Positions 47,524 to 54,866 of a DNA stretch of 64,000 nt are shown in pieces; within the stretch, counting starts at the first letter, position 1; each line of letters opens with the position of its first letter. The notes below the pieces were generated by a model that did not search any database, had not been told where the DNA came from, and saw only the letters and a list, made by a program, of their open reading frames with translations. The stretch is from Cognatundibacterium squillarum (GTDB taxonomy: Bacteria; Pseudomonadota; Gammaproteobacteria; Burkholderiales; Burkholderiaceae_D): positions 186,001 through 250,000 of the forward strand of contig NZ_BMYU01000003.1 of the NCBI RefSeq assembly GCF_014652435.1. The letters run 5' to 3'. The translations under genes were made by a program, and so were the position numbers.

Positions 47524-48150
47524 ATGACCTTACGCTACCGCGCCCTGCTCGCCGCATTTGCTGCACTTGTCACTTGTAGCGGCCTGAGCCTGTTCAGCAC
47601 CGCCGCCCGCGCCGAAGAGCAAACTTTCCCCGCCAAATTAAGCCGTCAGGAACAAATTCAGATCAGCCAGCAGGCTTGTCTGGAACCGCACGGGCTGGAA
47701 GCAGCGGAAATTGATGCGCGCAGTTTCACGCCGAATGGCAAAGCTTCGTATGCCGATGTGCGCTGCCGCCCGCACAAAGCCTTGCGCCAGCGGCCTTTGT
47801 ACTACGTGACGCAATGCGCGCGCGATGGCAGCCAGTGGGTGTGCGCGCAGGATGAGCTGGAAACCATCGTCGCACTCGGCAAACGGGAATTGCTGGTACG
47901 CCCCGGCAGTCTGGCACCGGAAAAAGCGGTCGATACGGTGCAAAGCATCTGGCGCTATCAGTATTTTCAGGGGATGAGCATCGACAAGGCGCTGGAATCG
48001 GTCTGCAGCACCGGCATGGGCGACCGTGCCGATCTGGTAGAAATTTCCTGCAAGCGCTGGTCTGTCACGGTGTCTTACTGGTGCCCGAAAGAAGCCCGCA
48101 AAGAACCCTGCCCGCGCGTGATTTATATGCATGAAAGGAAGTTACCGTAA
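47524..48150 (+). CDS. Secreted uncharacterised protein
   Basis: Protein of 208 residues with a signal peptide ending AARA. The mature part has eight or so cysteines (for example QACLEP, VRCRPH, TQCARDGSQWVCAQD, SVCSTG, ISCKRW, YWCPKE, PCPRV), so it is probably disulphide-bonded in the periplasm. I do not recognise it. Its stop overlaps the next start as TAATG, and it is the first gene of a three-gene coupled operon ending in an M23 peptidase, which points to a role in the envelope. Confidence 0.75.
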   Translation: MTLRYRALLAAFAALVTCSGLSLFSTAARAEEQTFPAKLSRQEQIQISQQACLEPHGLEAAEIDARSFTPNGKASYADVRCRPHKALRQRPLYYVTQCARDGSQWVCAQDELETIVALGKRELLVRPGSLAPEKAVDTVQSIWRYQYFQGMSIDKALESVCSTGMGDRADLVEISCKRWSVTVSYWCPKEARKEPCPRVIYMHERKLP

Positions 48151-48380
48151 TGGATGAATATCTAATCGATTTTGCTATGGGAGAGATCAGGCGCTTTCTA
48201 CAAGCGCGTCCGGACTCTGCAGATACGCTGGAAGGCATACACAGATGGTGGATACGCTGGCCGGATATCGCAGAATCTCCAATAGTCACCGCCGCCGCAC
48301 TGCAACGACTTGAAGAACAGGGTTTTCTCGAGCAGAAAAAAATAGGATCACGCGTACTCTGGCGCCACGTAAAAAATTGA
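48150..48380 (+). CDS. Small uncharacterised protein in an envelope operon
   Basis: Protein of 76 residues without signal peptide. Predicted helices and the ending ALQRLEEQGFLEQKKIGSRVLW resemble the recognition helix and wing of a winged-helix domain, but this is too short to be sure. It starts on the last base of the preceding gene's stop and its own stop overlaps the peptidase start (TGATG). Despite cytoplasmic character it is wholly embedded between two secreted proteins. Confidence 0.65.
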   Translation: MDEYLIDFAMGEIRRFLQARPDSADTLEGIHRWWIRWPDIAESPIVTAAALQRLEEQGFLEQKKIGSRVLWRHVKN

Positions 48381-49324
48381 TGAAACACCGTATTTCCCGT
48401 ATCGCTGTCGCGATGACAGTGAGCTGTATCACCGTCAACGCCAGCGCACAATCTTCGCAATTCAATATCCGTATTGAGAAAAAAGCTGGCTACGATCAGA
48501 TGCTGGCGTATAACAATGGTGTGATTCCGCAAACTGTACGCGTCTGGCTGAACAGCAGCACCAACACTGCCAGCGGCTTTGCTATGCCTTTGGAAAGACA
48601 GGTATTTCCGCGCTCTACTGTGGTGCTGAACGAATTCCGGCCGGCAAATCCGAAGCAGGCATTTTACTACCACTATCAATATTCATTAATACACGGCGAT
48701 CCTTCGGCAGTGCATGACCAGAATGCAAAATACCTGCCACCGTTTTTCTGGCCGGATGCACGATTAATCAATCAGGCTGAAGACCGTGTGAATAACAGTC
48801 ACAACAGTACTGAAAATCACTTCGCACTGGATATTGATCTGCCGATGGGAACACCGGTGATGGCGGCGCGCGAAGGCGTGGTCGTCGCGAATGTGAAGCA
48901 TTTTCCGGATACGGGCAGACTGGACCGAGCCCTGAATGATCAGGCGAACTATGTGATGATATTGCACGGTGATGGCAGCTTTGCATCGTATATACATCTG
49001 AAGCAAAACTCTTCCGCGCTGGTCGCCGGACAACGCATTGCCACCGGCGATCTGATCGGATTATCCGGCAACAGCGGCTATTCCAGCGGTCCGCATCTGC
49101 ACTTTGATGTGCAGGTGAATCAGCGCGGAAAAATCACTTCCGTTCCCTTCCGTTTCTGGGACCCGGCCAGTGGCTACTATCGCCCGAAAACCGGTACCCG
49201 GGTGCAAGCTGTAAAGATCATCAGAGGTGAAACGGGTCAGCACAAGCCTTTGAAAGACTGCAAAAAGCCGGGCAATCTGATTGATCAGGATGTACTCAAC
49301 TGTATGCGGCGTAATCCGCAGTAA
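48380..49324 (+). CDS. Secreted M23 family metallopeptidase
   Basis: Exported protein of 314 residues, signal peptide ending NASA. The C-terminal half is a LytM/M23 domain: HFALDIDLPMGTPVMAAREGVVV has the first His and Asp, ASYIHLKQNS the middle His, and SSGPHLHFDVQ the HxH pair, so the zinc site looks complete and the enzyme should cut peptidoglycan cross-links. The N-terminal half (about 24-130) has a beta-rich domain seen in some M23 proteins. Start at 48380 overlaps the upstream stop. Confidence 0.88.
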   Translation: MKHRISRIAVAMTVSCITVNASAQSSQFNIRIEKKAGYDQMLAYNNGVIPQTVRVWLNSSTNTASGFAMPLERQVFPRSTVVLNEFRPANPKQAFYYHYQYSLIHGDPSAVHDQNAKYLPPFFWPDARLINQAEDRVNNSHNSTENHFALDIDLPMGTPVMAAREGVVVANVKHFPDTGRLDRALNDQANYVMILHGDGSFASYIHLKQNSSALVAGQRIATGDLIGLSGNSGYSSGPHLHFDVQVNQRGKITSVPFRFWDPASGYYRPKTGTRVQAVKIIRGETGQHKPLKDCKKPGNLIDQDVLNCMRRNPQ

Positions 49325-49343
49325 ACCCTTGCTGCAACGGGGT

Positions 49344-50096
49344 TTAATCGATTTCGTAACTGCGCACGATGCGCGCCAGTTCACCGGATTTCACTAATTG
49401 CTGCAAATCCTGATTCAACTGTTCCACAGTGGAAGCCGCTATATGCGGCGCGGCAAACAGGAAGATGCCACCGCTGTCCAGCGAGACTGGCAGCAAACGC
49501 ACATTGGCAAATTCTTTGAGCTTGGGTGCGACGTAATGAAAGTAGGACTCGCGGGCATAAAAGAAGCGGCCACGTCCGGCCAGCAACTTGCGGATATTCT
49601 GTTCGCCGGATGGTGAACCGGCATCCAGCCGTATGCCGTCGCGCTGCAAACGTTCAATTTCCGAATTACCCTGCACAATCAGTACGATACCTTTGTCGCC
49701 GAGCTGGCGCACATCATCCCACTGACGTATCTGAACAGGATCGTCCGCGCGCACAGCCAGCCTTGCGCTGGTAATGTGTATCGGCACCCGCAAAAACTGC
49801 ATGCCCGCAGTTTGTCTGGCGGCGGTAATCCGCGCTCCGCACACCAGATCTGCACGTCCGGCCAGCATTTCATGCTCTACCCTGCGCACCGGCATAGCCT
49901 GCGTTGGCAATACAAATTGCTGACGCGGATTCACTGCCGTCACTGCGCGCAGGATATCCGCGCACATACCAGTCCATTCATCACCCTGACGGATGAAATA
50001 CGGTTCTGCTGCCTCCCAAATGCCAAGGCGCAGCGGACCGGCAACAGCCGGACCCGCCAGACAAATGGCTAACAGGGAAGTCAGAATTCGCTTCAT
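49344..50096 (-). CDS. Periplasmic solute-binding protein, family 3-like (paralogue 1)
   Basis: Secreted protein of 250 residues with a signal peptide ending PAVA. The pattern LRLGIWEAAEPYFIRQGDEWTGMCADILRAV is that of the amino-acid-type SBP_bac_3 fold; SGEQNIRKLLAGRGRFFYARESYF follows. No transporter genes are adjacent. A clear paralogue lies at 51349-52098, and both sit in front of (downstream of, in transcription) the small repetitive secreted proteins. Role could be sensing or scavenging; unknown. Confidence 0.8.
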   Translation of the reverse strand: MKRILTSLLAICLAGPAVAGPLRLGIWEAAEPYFIRQGDEWTGMCADILRAVTAVNPRQQFVLPTQAMPVRRVEHEMLAGRADLVCGARITAARQTAGMQFLRVPIHITSARLAVRADDPVQIRQWDDVRQLGDKGIVLIVQGNSEIERLQRDGIRLDAGSPSGEQNIRKLLAGRGRFFYARESYFHYVAPKLKEFANVRLLPVSLDSGGIFLFAAPHIAASTVEQLNQDLQQLVKSGELARIVRSYEID

Positions 50097-50186
50097 AAAC
50101 AGGAAAAATGGATTCAGTGCTCATTTAACCATATTCACAATAAGGGAATCGTAAAATAGTTTTTCCTGAAGGCAAGTGACAATAAA

Positions 50187-50209
50187 AAACCGGGCACAAG
50201 GCCCGGTTG
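50187..50209 (-). terminator. Intrinsic terminator of secreted protein gene A
   Basis: Read leftward: AACCGGGC-CTTGT-GCCCGGTT followed by TTTT. An equivalent hairpin is at 52353-52376. Confidence 0.8.
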
Positions 50210-50231
50210 ACATGGATGCAGCTGGATGTGA

Positions 50232-50621
50232 TTACTTGGTCGCTGCAGGTTTTGCTGCTTCTGTTTTCACTTCCGGTTTCACTTCCGCACCACCTTCAGT
50301 GTGTTTTTTCGCTTTTTTTACTTTCTTTGGCTTCGCTTCTGTTTTGACGTCGGCTGCTTTGGTATCTGTTGCAGCAGGTGCTGCCGCTGGTTTCACATCT
50401 GCTTTCGCGCTGGCGGATGCCGGTGTTACTGGAGCAGCCGGAGCAACAGGCGCTGCTGCTTTTGCATCTGCTTTGACTTCCGCTACTTTGGTTTCTGCTT
50501 TCGCTGCTACTTTTGCAGTTTCAGCTTTGGCTGCGGTCGTTGCTGTTGCAGCTGGTGTTTGTGCCATCGCGCTACCCATCATTACAACAGTCGCGATCAT
50601 TGCAGTCATCAGTTTGTTCAT
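50232..50621 (-). CDS. Disordered Lys/Ala-rich secreted protein, type A copy 1
   Basis: Protein of 129 residues: signal peptide ending SAMA, then low-complexity sequence of Ala, Lys, Glu, Val, Pro and Thr (AKAETKVAEVKADAKAAAP, KPKKVKKAKKH). No cysteine in the mature part, no fold expected. The composition recalls the periplasmic acid-shock protein Asr of enterobacteria, but there is no alignable identity that I can show. Copy 2 at 52405-52785 differs by a three-residue gap and a few substitutions. It has its own ECF-like promoter and terminator. Confidence 0.8.
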   Translation of the reverse strand: MNKLMTAMIATVVMMGSAMAQTPAATATTAAKAETAKVAAKAETKVAEVKADAKAAAPVAPAAPVTPASASAKADVKPAAAPAATDTKAADVKTEAKPKKVKKAKKHTEGGAEVKPEVKTEAAKPAATK

Positions 50622-50690
50622 GGCTTTTCCTCTTTCAGGTTAGGTAGGCTTCAGTTTCCGGTTTAGCGCAACATTGCGTTGCTGCATGAT

Positions 50691-50723
50691 CCTATAACGC
50701 GATGAGTCTTTTTCCGGTTGACG
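50691..50723 (-). promoter_or_regulatory. ECF-type promoter of type A copy 1
   Basis: Read leftward: CGTCAACCG (50715-50723), 15 bases, then CGTTATAGG (50691-50699). The same two boxes at identical spacing precede the four other small secreted-protein genes nearby. The expected 5' leader is about 60 bases. Confidence 0.7.
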
Positions 50724-50788
50724 ACTATTTTTGATTTTTTTAAATATTTTTTTGATTTTATCAATCAGTATATTTATTTTTTGTTCAA

Positions 50789-50818
50789 TAAAAAAGCGGG
50801 GATTTCTCCCCGCTTTTT
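50789..50818 (-). terminator. Intrinsic terminator of secreted protein gene B
   Basis: AAAAAGCGGGGA-TTT-CTCCCCGCTTTTT, repeated at 52955-52983 after gene B copy 2. Confidence 0.8.
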
Positions 50819-50848
50819 GACCGACATCACAGAAACTTACTCTCTGTA

Positions 50849-51208
50849 TTACTTTGCGCTGGCAGATTTTTCTGCTTTTGCCGGTTCTGCTTTGTGTTCT
50901 TTCTTCGCTTCTGTTTTGACTTCTGTTTTCACTTCAGGCTTTGCTTCGGCTTTAACTTCCGCTTTAGGATCAGCTTTCATCATTGCTTTTGGTTCAGCCT
51001 TTGCTTCTGCTTTTACTTCATGCTTTGCTTCTGTTTTTGCATGGGCAGATGCTGCCTGATGTTTGCCTGTCGTCGCGCTTGCGCTGGCGGATGCAGAGGC
51101 ACTTGCTGCTGTTGCTTCCGGCGCTTTCGCTGGAGCTGCCGGTGTCGTTGCAAATGCAGAGCCTGCCATCATTGCGGTTGCCATCAGGGAGATGATCATT
51201 TTGTTCAT
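50849..51208 (-). CDS. Disordered Lys/Glu/Ala-rich secreted protein, type B copy 1
   Basis: Protein of 119 residues: signal peptide ending SAFA, then an Ala/Ser run (ASASASASA) and a repeat-like KAE/KTE stretch (KAEVKAEAKPEVKTEVKTE). No predicted fold; strongly charged on both signs. It shares the MNK-start signal peptide style and the promoter of type A, so A and B may descend from one ancestor. Copy 2 (53015-53374) differs at only three residues. Function unknown; an envelope stress role is inferred from promoter and composition. Confidence 0.8.
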   Translation of the reverse strand: MNKMIISLMATAMMAGSAFATTPAAPAKAPEATAASASASASASATTGKHQAASAHAKTEAKHEVKAEAKAEPKAMMKADPKAEVKAEAKPEVKTEVKTEAKKEHKAEPAKAEKSASAK

Positions 51209-51285
51209 GGTGTGCCTCTTCTTAAAAAATCAGTTAAGTATGTTCGCTTTGTCTTGCGGCGCAGTGTGTTGCTGCGTGCTTCCTT

Positions 51286-51313
51286 AACGGGGTCGGAGAC
51301 AGGGCGGTTGACG
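51286..51313 (-). promoter_or_regulatory. ECF-type promoter of type B copy 1
   Basis: Read leftward: CGTCAACCG (51305-51313), 15 bases, CGTT (51286-51289, continuing AAGG). Confidence 0.7.
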
Positions 51314-51348
51314 ATTTTTTCTGAAAGAAGTGCAGAACCAGTCAGGGA

Positions 51349-52098
51349 TCAGTTTTCGATACCATGGGTACGCAGGATACGGGCTACCTCACCGTTTTTC
51401 AGTAACTTTGCGTATGCCTGATCTATCAGCTGATACAGCTCAGCAGAAACATTTTTACTGGTGGCAATAAATGCAGGACTGGGATCAAACAAGACAGGCA
51501 ACACTTTGACCTGACGGTCACCACGGGCGAGAAATTCGGAACTTTTAAAATATGAATCACGGGCATAAAAGAAACGGGCACGTCCGCCGATCAGTTTGAT
51601 CAGATTCTGCTCAGCAGATGGCGCGCTGCTGTCCAGTTGAATTCCCATCGCTTGTAAGCGTGGTATGTCAGCGTGGCCTTGCAATATCAATACACGTTCC
51701 TTGGTCAGACGCACATCGTCCCAGGTCTTCACCTGAATACTGTCGCTGCCACGCACTGCAAGACGATAGCCTGTAATATGAACGTAATTTTTCAGAAATT
51801 GAAAGCCGGCCTCTTCACGCGCTGCACTTTTTCGTGCACCACAAACGATATCGCGACGGCCCGCCTGCATTTCATACTCAACACGGCGCAAAGGCATAGG
51901 TTCCGGATCGGTCACAAAGCGAACTTGCGGTTCCAGCTCTTCAATCGCCCGGAAAATATCAGTGCAAGGCCCCTTCCAGCCAGCTTCTGTTCTCTGGAAA
52001 AATGGTGCAGCACCTTCCCACACTGCAACTTTTAAATCGGTTGCACTGCTCGATACAAGCGGAGTCAGTAAGAATAACGCTGGCAGAATGACCTTCAT
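51349..52098 (-). CDS. Periplasmic solute-binding protein, family 3-like (paralogue 2)
   Basis: Secreted protein of 249 residues, signal peptide ending SSSA. It aligns along its whole length with the protein at 49344-50096: LKVAVWEGAAPFFQRTEAGW, MPLRRVEYEMQAGRRDIVCGARKSAARE, VHITGYRLAVRG and RARFFYARDSYF have direct counterparts. Many positions differ, so the pair is much more diverged than the A and B copies around it. An ATG four codons upstream (52110) is an equal candidate start; neither has a good ribosome site. Confidence 0.8.
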   Translation of the reverse strand: MKVILPALFLLTPLVSSSATDLKVAVWEGAAPFFQRTEAGWKGPCTDIFRAIEELEPQVRFVTDPEPMPLRRVEYEMQAGRRDIVCGARKSAAREEAGFQFLKNYVHITGYRLAVRGSDSIQVKTWDDVRLTKERVLILQGHADIPRLQAMGIQLDSSAPSAEQNLIKLIGGRARFFYARDSYFKSSEFLARGDRQVKVLPVLFDPSPAFIATSKNVSAELYQLIDQAYAKLLKNGEVARILRTHGIEN

Positions 52099-52352
52099 CA
52101 CGATGAACATGAAATGGGAGATGAACTTAATTAAATCATATTCAGCCCATTCTGCTCGAAAATCATGGCATTTTCTTTACGCTTTCCGCATAGCAATCGA
52201 TTTTTCCTGCATATCGTGTAGGCACAGCACCACATCTGCAGTCGCTATGGCAGAAAAATCCCCGGCATTGCGCAATCCATCCTCAGACAGACAATCAGAA
52301 CCTGACTGACGATCCTGACCGACGGTTGCCGGTGTAAAAGCGGACATATATA

Positions 52353-52376
52353 AAAAAAACCGGGCGCACGGCCCGG
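52353..52376 (-). terminator. Intrinsic terminator of type A copy 2
   Basis: Read leftward: CCGGGC-CGTGC-GCCCGG followed by TTTTTTTT. Confidence 0.8.
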
Positions 52377-52404
52377 TGAAAACATGGAGAGAGATGCGTG
52401 AAGC

Positions 52405-52785
52405 TTATTTACCGGCAGCAGGTTTTGCTGCTTCTGTTTTCACTTCCGGTTTCACTTCTACACCACCTTCAGTGTGCTTTTTCGCTTTCTTTACTTTCTT
52501 TGGCTTCGCTTCTGTTTTGACGTCGGCTGTTTTGGTATCTGTTGCAGCAGGTGCCGCCGCTGGTTTTACATCCGCTTTCGCGCTGGCGGATGCCGGTACT
52601 GCAGGAGCAACAGGCGCTGCTGCTTTTGCATCTGCTTTGACTTCCGCTACTTTGGTTTCCGCTTTCGCTGCTACTTTTGCAGTTTCAGCTTTGGCTGCGG
52701 TCGTTGCTGTTGCAGCCGGTGTTTGTGCCATCGCGCTACCCATCATTACAACAGTCGCGATCATTGCAGTCATCAGTTTGTTCAT
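52405..52785 (-). CDS. Disordered Lys/Ala-rich secreted protein, type A copy 2
   Basis: Protein of 126 residues, near-identical to copy 1 at 50232-50621: the signal peptide and first 57 residues are the same, three residues are missing in the APAAPVTPAS region, and three positions differ further on. Upstream DNA and terminator are duplicated as well. Open frames rich in Cys and Phe on the opposite strand are artefacts of the repetitive codons. Confidence 0.8.
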   Translation of the reverse strand: MNKLMTAMIATVVMMGSAMAQTPAATATTAAKAETAKVAAKAETKVAEVKADAKAAAPVAPAVPASASAKADVKPAAAPAATDTKTADVKTEAKPKKVKKAKKHTEGGVEVKPEVKTEAAKPAAGK

Positions 52786-52854
52786 GGCTTTTTCTCTTTC
52801 AGGTTAGGCAGGCTTCAGTTTCCGGTTTAGCGCAACATTGTGTTGCTGCATGAT

Positions 52855-52887
52855 CCTATAACGCGATGATGTTTTATCCGGTTGACG
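52855..52887 (-). promoter_or_regulatory. ECF-type promoter of type A copy 2
   Basis: Read leftward: CGTCAACCG (52879-52887), 15 bases, CGTTATAGG (52855-52863). The spacer differs from copy 1 at several bases but not in length. Confidence 0.7.
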
Positions 52888-52954
52888 ACTATTCTTGATT
52901 TTTTAAATATTTTTTTGATTTTATCAATCCGTATATTTATTTTTCATAGTTCAA

Positions 52955-52983
52955 TAAAAAAGCGGGGATTTCTCCCCGCTTCT
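52955..52983 (-). terminator. Intrinsic terminator of type B copy 2
   Basis: AAAAAAGCGGGGA-TTT-CTCCCCGCTT hairpin; read leftward it is followed by six Ts. Confidence 0.8.
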
Positions 52984-53014
52984 TACCCGACATCAAAAGA
53001 ACTTTCTCGCTGCA

Positions 53015-53374
53015 TTACTTGGCGCTGGCAGATTTTTCTGCTTTTGCCGGTTCTGCTTTGTGTTCTTTCTTCGCTTCTGTTTTGACTTCTGTTTTCACTT
53101 CAGGCTTTGCTTCGGCTTTAACTTCCGCTTTAGGATCAGCTTTCATCATTGCTTTCGGTTCTGCCTTTACTTCAGTTTTTGCTTCATGCTTTGCCTCGGT
53201 TTTAGCATGAGCAGATGCTGCCTGATGTTTGCCTGTTGTCGCGCTTGCGCTTGCGGATGCAGAGGCACTTGCTGCTGTTGCTTCCGGCGCTTTTGCTGGA
53301 GCTGCCGGTGTAGTTGCAAATGCAGAGCCTGCCATCATTGCAGTTGCCATCAGGGAGATGATCATTTTGTTCAT
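53015..53374 (-). CDS. Disordered Lys/Glu/Ala-rich secreted protein, type B copy 2
   Basis: Protein of 119 residues, identical to copy 1 at 50849-51208 except for three substitutions in the HEAKTEVKAEPK region. Signal peptide, promoter, leader and terminator are conserved. It is the first gene, in direction of transcription, of the duplicated block. Confidence 0.8.
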   Translation of the reverse strand: MNKMIISLMATAMMAGSAFATTPAAPAKAPEATAASASASASASATTGKHQAASAHAKTEAKHEAKTEVKAEPKAMMKADPKAEVKAEAKPEVKTEVKTEAKKEHKAEPAKAEKSASAK

Positions 53375-53451
53375 GGTGTGCCTCTTCTTAAAAAATCTGT
53401 TAAGTATGTTCGCTTTGTCTTGCGGCGCAGTGTGTTGCTGCGTGCTTCCTT

Positions 53452-53479
53452 AACGGGGCCGGAGACAGGGCGGTTGACG
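53452..53479 (-). promoter_or_regulatory. ECF-type promoter of type B copy 2
   Basis: Read leftward: CGTCAACCG (53471-53479), 15 bases, CGTT (53452-53455, continuing AAGG). Confidence 0.7.
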
Positions 53480-53590
53480 ATTTTTTGAAGAGTTGCGGTA
53501 AATCGCAGTAAGCATCGTTTTCTGATACCGGCGGTACGAGACTGCCAGCCCTTGCCTCTGACAAAGTGACATATGAGTCAGCACTTTATT

Positions 53591-53612
53591 CTGTCATTCT
53601 GAGGAATGACAG
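53591..53612. repeat. Short inverted repeat
   Basis: CTGTCATT-CTGAGG-AATGACAG, perfect eight-base arms, in the 312-base gap between type B copy 2 and the next gene. It lies just beyond the terminator of that gene; role unknown. Confidence 0.4.
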
Positions 53613-53632
53613 ATATCGAAGCAACAAAACAA

Positions 53633-53656
53633 AAACGGCTGCGATTGCAGCCGTTT
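53633..53656 (-). terminator. Intrinsic terminator of the 111-residue secreted protein gene
   Basis: Read leftward: AAACGGCTGC-AATC-GCAGCCGTTT followed by TTGTTTTG. Confidence 0.75.
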
Positions 53657-53686
53657 ATTTGTGACAGAACTGAATTCTGTATTGCA

Positions 53687-54022
53687 TTACTGAGTCTGAT
53701 CCGGAATGGCCGGCTTCCGCACACCTTTTTCCGGCGTTGCGCTCTCGCGCTTCGCTGTACGCATATCCTTCGATGCGGAAACAGCAGCATAGTCTGTCGT
53801 AGGACGGCTTGCCGGACTGATACGACTCGCATGTTCGGCTACCGGCTGTGGACGACGCGGAGAAGGTACATGCTCTGTTTGTTCTGAGGCCACCCGGGAA
53901 AGTTTGCCGGGTGTCTTTACTTTGCTCGCGCTGGCGGCATCTGTCTCTGCCGGCGGTGTTGTGGCAAGTGCATCAGCACACTGTAATGTCAGCATGATTG
54001 TCAGTAAAACGAGGGATTTCAC
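53687..54022 (-). CDS. Small secreted low-complexity protein sharing the A/B promoter
   Basis: Protein of 111 residues starting at GTG with AGAGGTAA ahead. Signal peptide ends DALA; the mature part is rich in Ser, Ala, Pro, Arg, Lys and Thr with no recognisable domain, so it is probably disordered. It is not alignable with types A and B beyond composition, but its upstream DNA carries the same bipartite promoter. It therefore looks like a fifth member of the same regulon. Family unknown. Confidence 0.7.
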   Translation of the reverse strand: MKSLVLLTIMLTLQCADALATTPPAETDAASASKVKTPGKLSRVASEQTEHVPSPRRPQPVAEHASRISPASRPTTDYAAVSASKDMRTAKRESATPEKGVRKPAIPDQTQ

Positions 54023-54057
54023 AGGCTTACCTCTGATCGCGAATCGGATACTGACAA

Positions 54058-54085
54058 AACGCCGGCCACGGGTTCCGGGTTGACA
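54058..54085 (-). promoter_or_regulatory. ECF-type promoter of the 111-residue secreted protein gene
   Basis: Read leftward: TGTCAACCC (54077-54085), 15 bases, CGTT (54058-54061). Sequence around the boxes is otherwise unrelated to the A/B promoters, so this is independent support for the motif. Confidence 0.65.
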
Positions 54086-54224
54086 TATGTCGCATTCGGT
54101 TCCGGCTTACCCTGGTGAAGCATTTAAATATTGTTCACATTTCAAGACAAAAAGCAGACTTCGGCAACGGTTCCGGCGACATACAATACCTGAGTTCGAT
54201 CTATTCTCTTGCGCTGACAACGCT

Positions 54225-54713
54225 ATGCCTGAAACTTCTATCCTATTTGTCTGCATGGGCAACATCTGCCGTTCTCCAACGGCGGAGGCGGTGTTTCGTG
54301 CCAAAGCGAAAGAAGCCGGTATGCTGGAACAGCTGACCATACACTCAGCTGGCACTCACGCTTACCATCAGGGCGAGGGGCCGGATCCGCGCGCCCGCAT
54401 GTTCGCACTGCGAAGGGGATTTGATCTTTCTTCAATCCGCGCACGTCAGATCAAAGCGGCGGATTTTATCGAATTTGATTTCGTGCTGGCGATGGATAAA
54501 AGTAATCTGACGCTGCTGCAGGCTGCCTGCCCGCAACAATTTCAGCACAAGCTGGGCTTACTAATGGATTACGCACGTCATTTCAGTGAGCGCGAAGTAC
54601 CCGATCCTTATTATGGTGGTAGTGAGGGCTTCGAAACTGTACTCGATTATATTGAAGATGCCAGTGACGGCCTGATTCAGAAGCTGCGACAGAATATGTT
54701 ATCCGCCGGCTGA
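54225..54713 (+). CDS. Low-molecular-weight protein tyrosine phosphatase
   Basis: Phosphatase of 162 residues. The P-loop VCMGNICRSPTAE has nucleophile Cys10 and Arg16; the general acid Asp is in VPDPYYGG, and the last helices match the family. Such enzymes act on tyrosine kinases of polysaccharide export or on small phosphates, but no such genes are near. The start at 54225 is fixed by the position of the P-loop; a longer frame upstream has no similarity and no ribosome site. Confidence 0.93.
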   Translation: MPETSILFVCMGNICRSPTAEAVFRAKAKEAGMLEQLTIHSAGTHAYHQGEGPDPRARMFALRRGFDLSSIRARQIKAADFIEFDFVLAMDKSNLTLLQAACPQQFQHKLGLLMDYARHFSEREVPDPYYGGSEGFETVLDYIEDASDGLIQKLRQNMLSAG

Positions 54714-54866
54714 GATTGCGGCACGCAAGCTACCGTTCGCCCCCCGTTTTCCGCAGTTTATCCCCCCGTTTCTGCAACTTAGTAAGTTGCCACTTGTCTA
54801 ATGCACTGCCGTCACAGACACTGCAGCGTCCCCTTTTATTTCCCCCTCTCAGACGAGTGAGCGATT

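Noticed and set aside
50176-50666. Rightward frames rich in Cys/Phe or Ala/Ser opposite gene A, with counterparts opposite A copy 2 and both B copies
   Set aside because: The repeated AAA/GCA codons of A and B give open complementary frames. Signal peptides, ribosome sites, promoters and terminators all fit the leftward genes.
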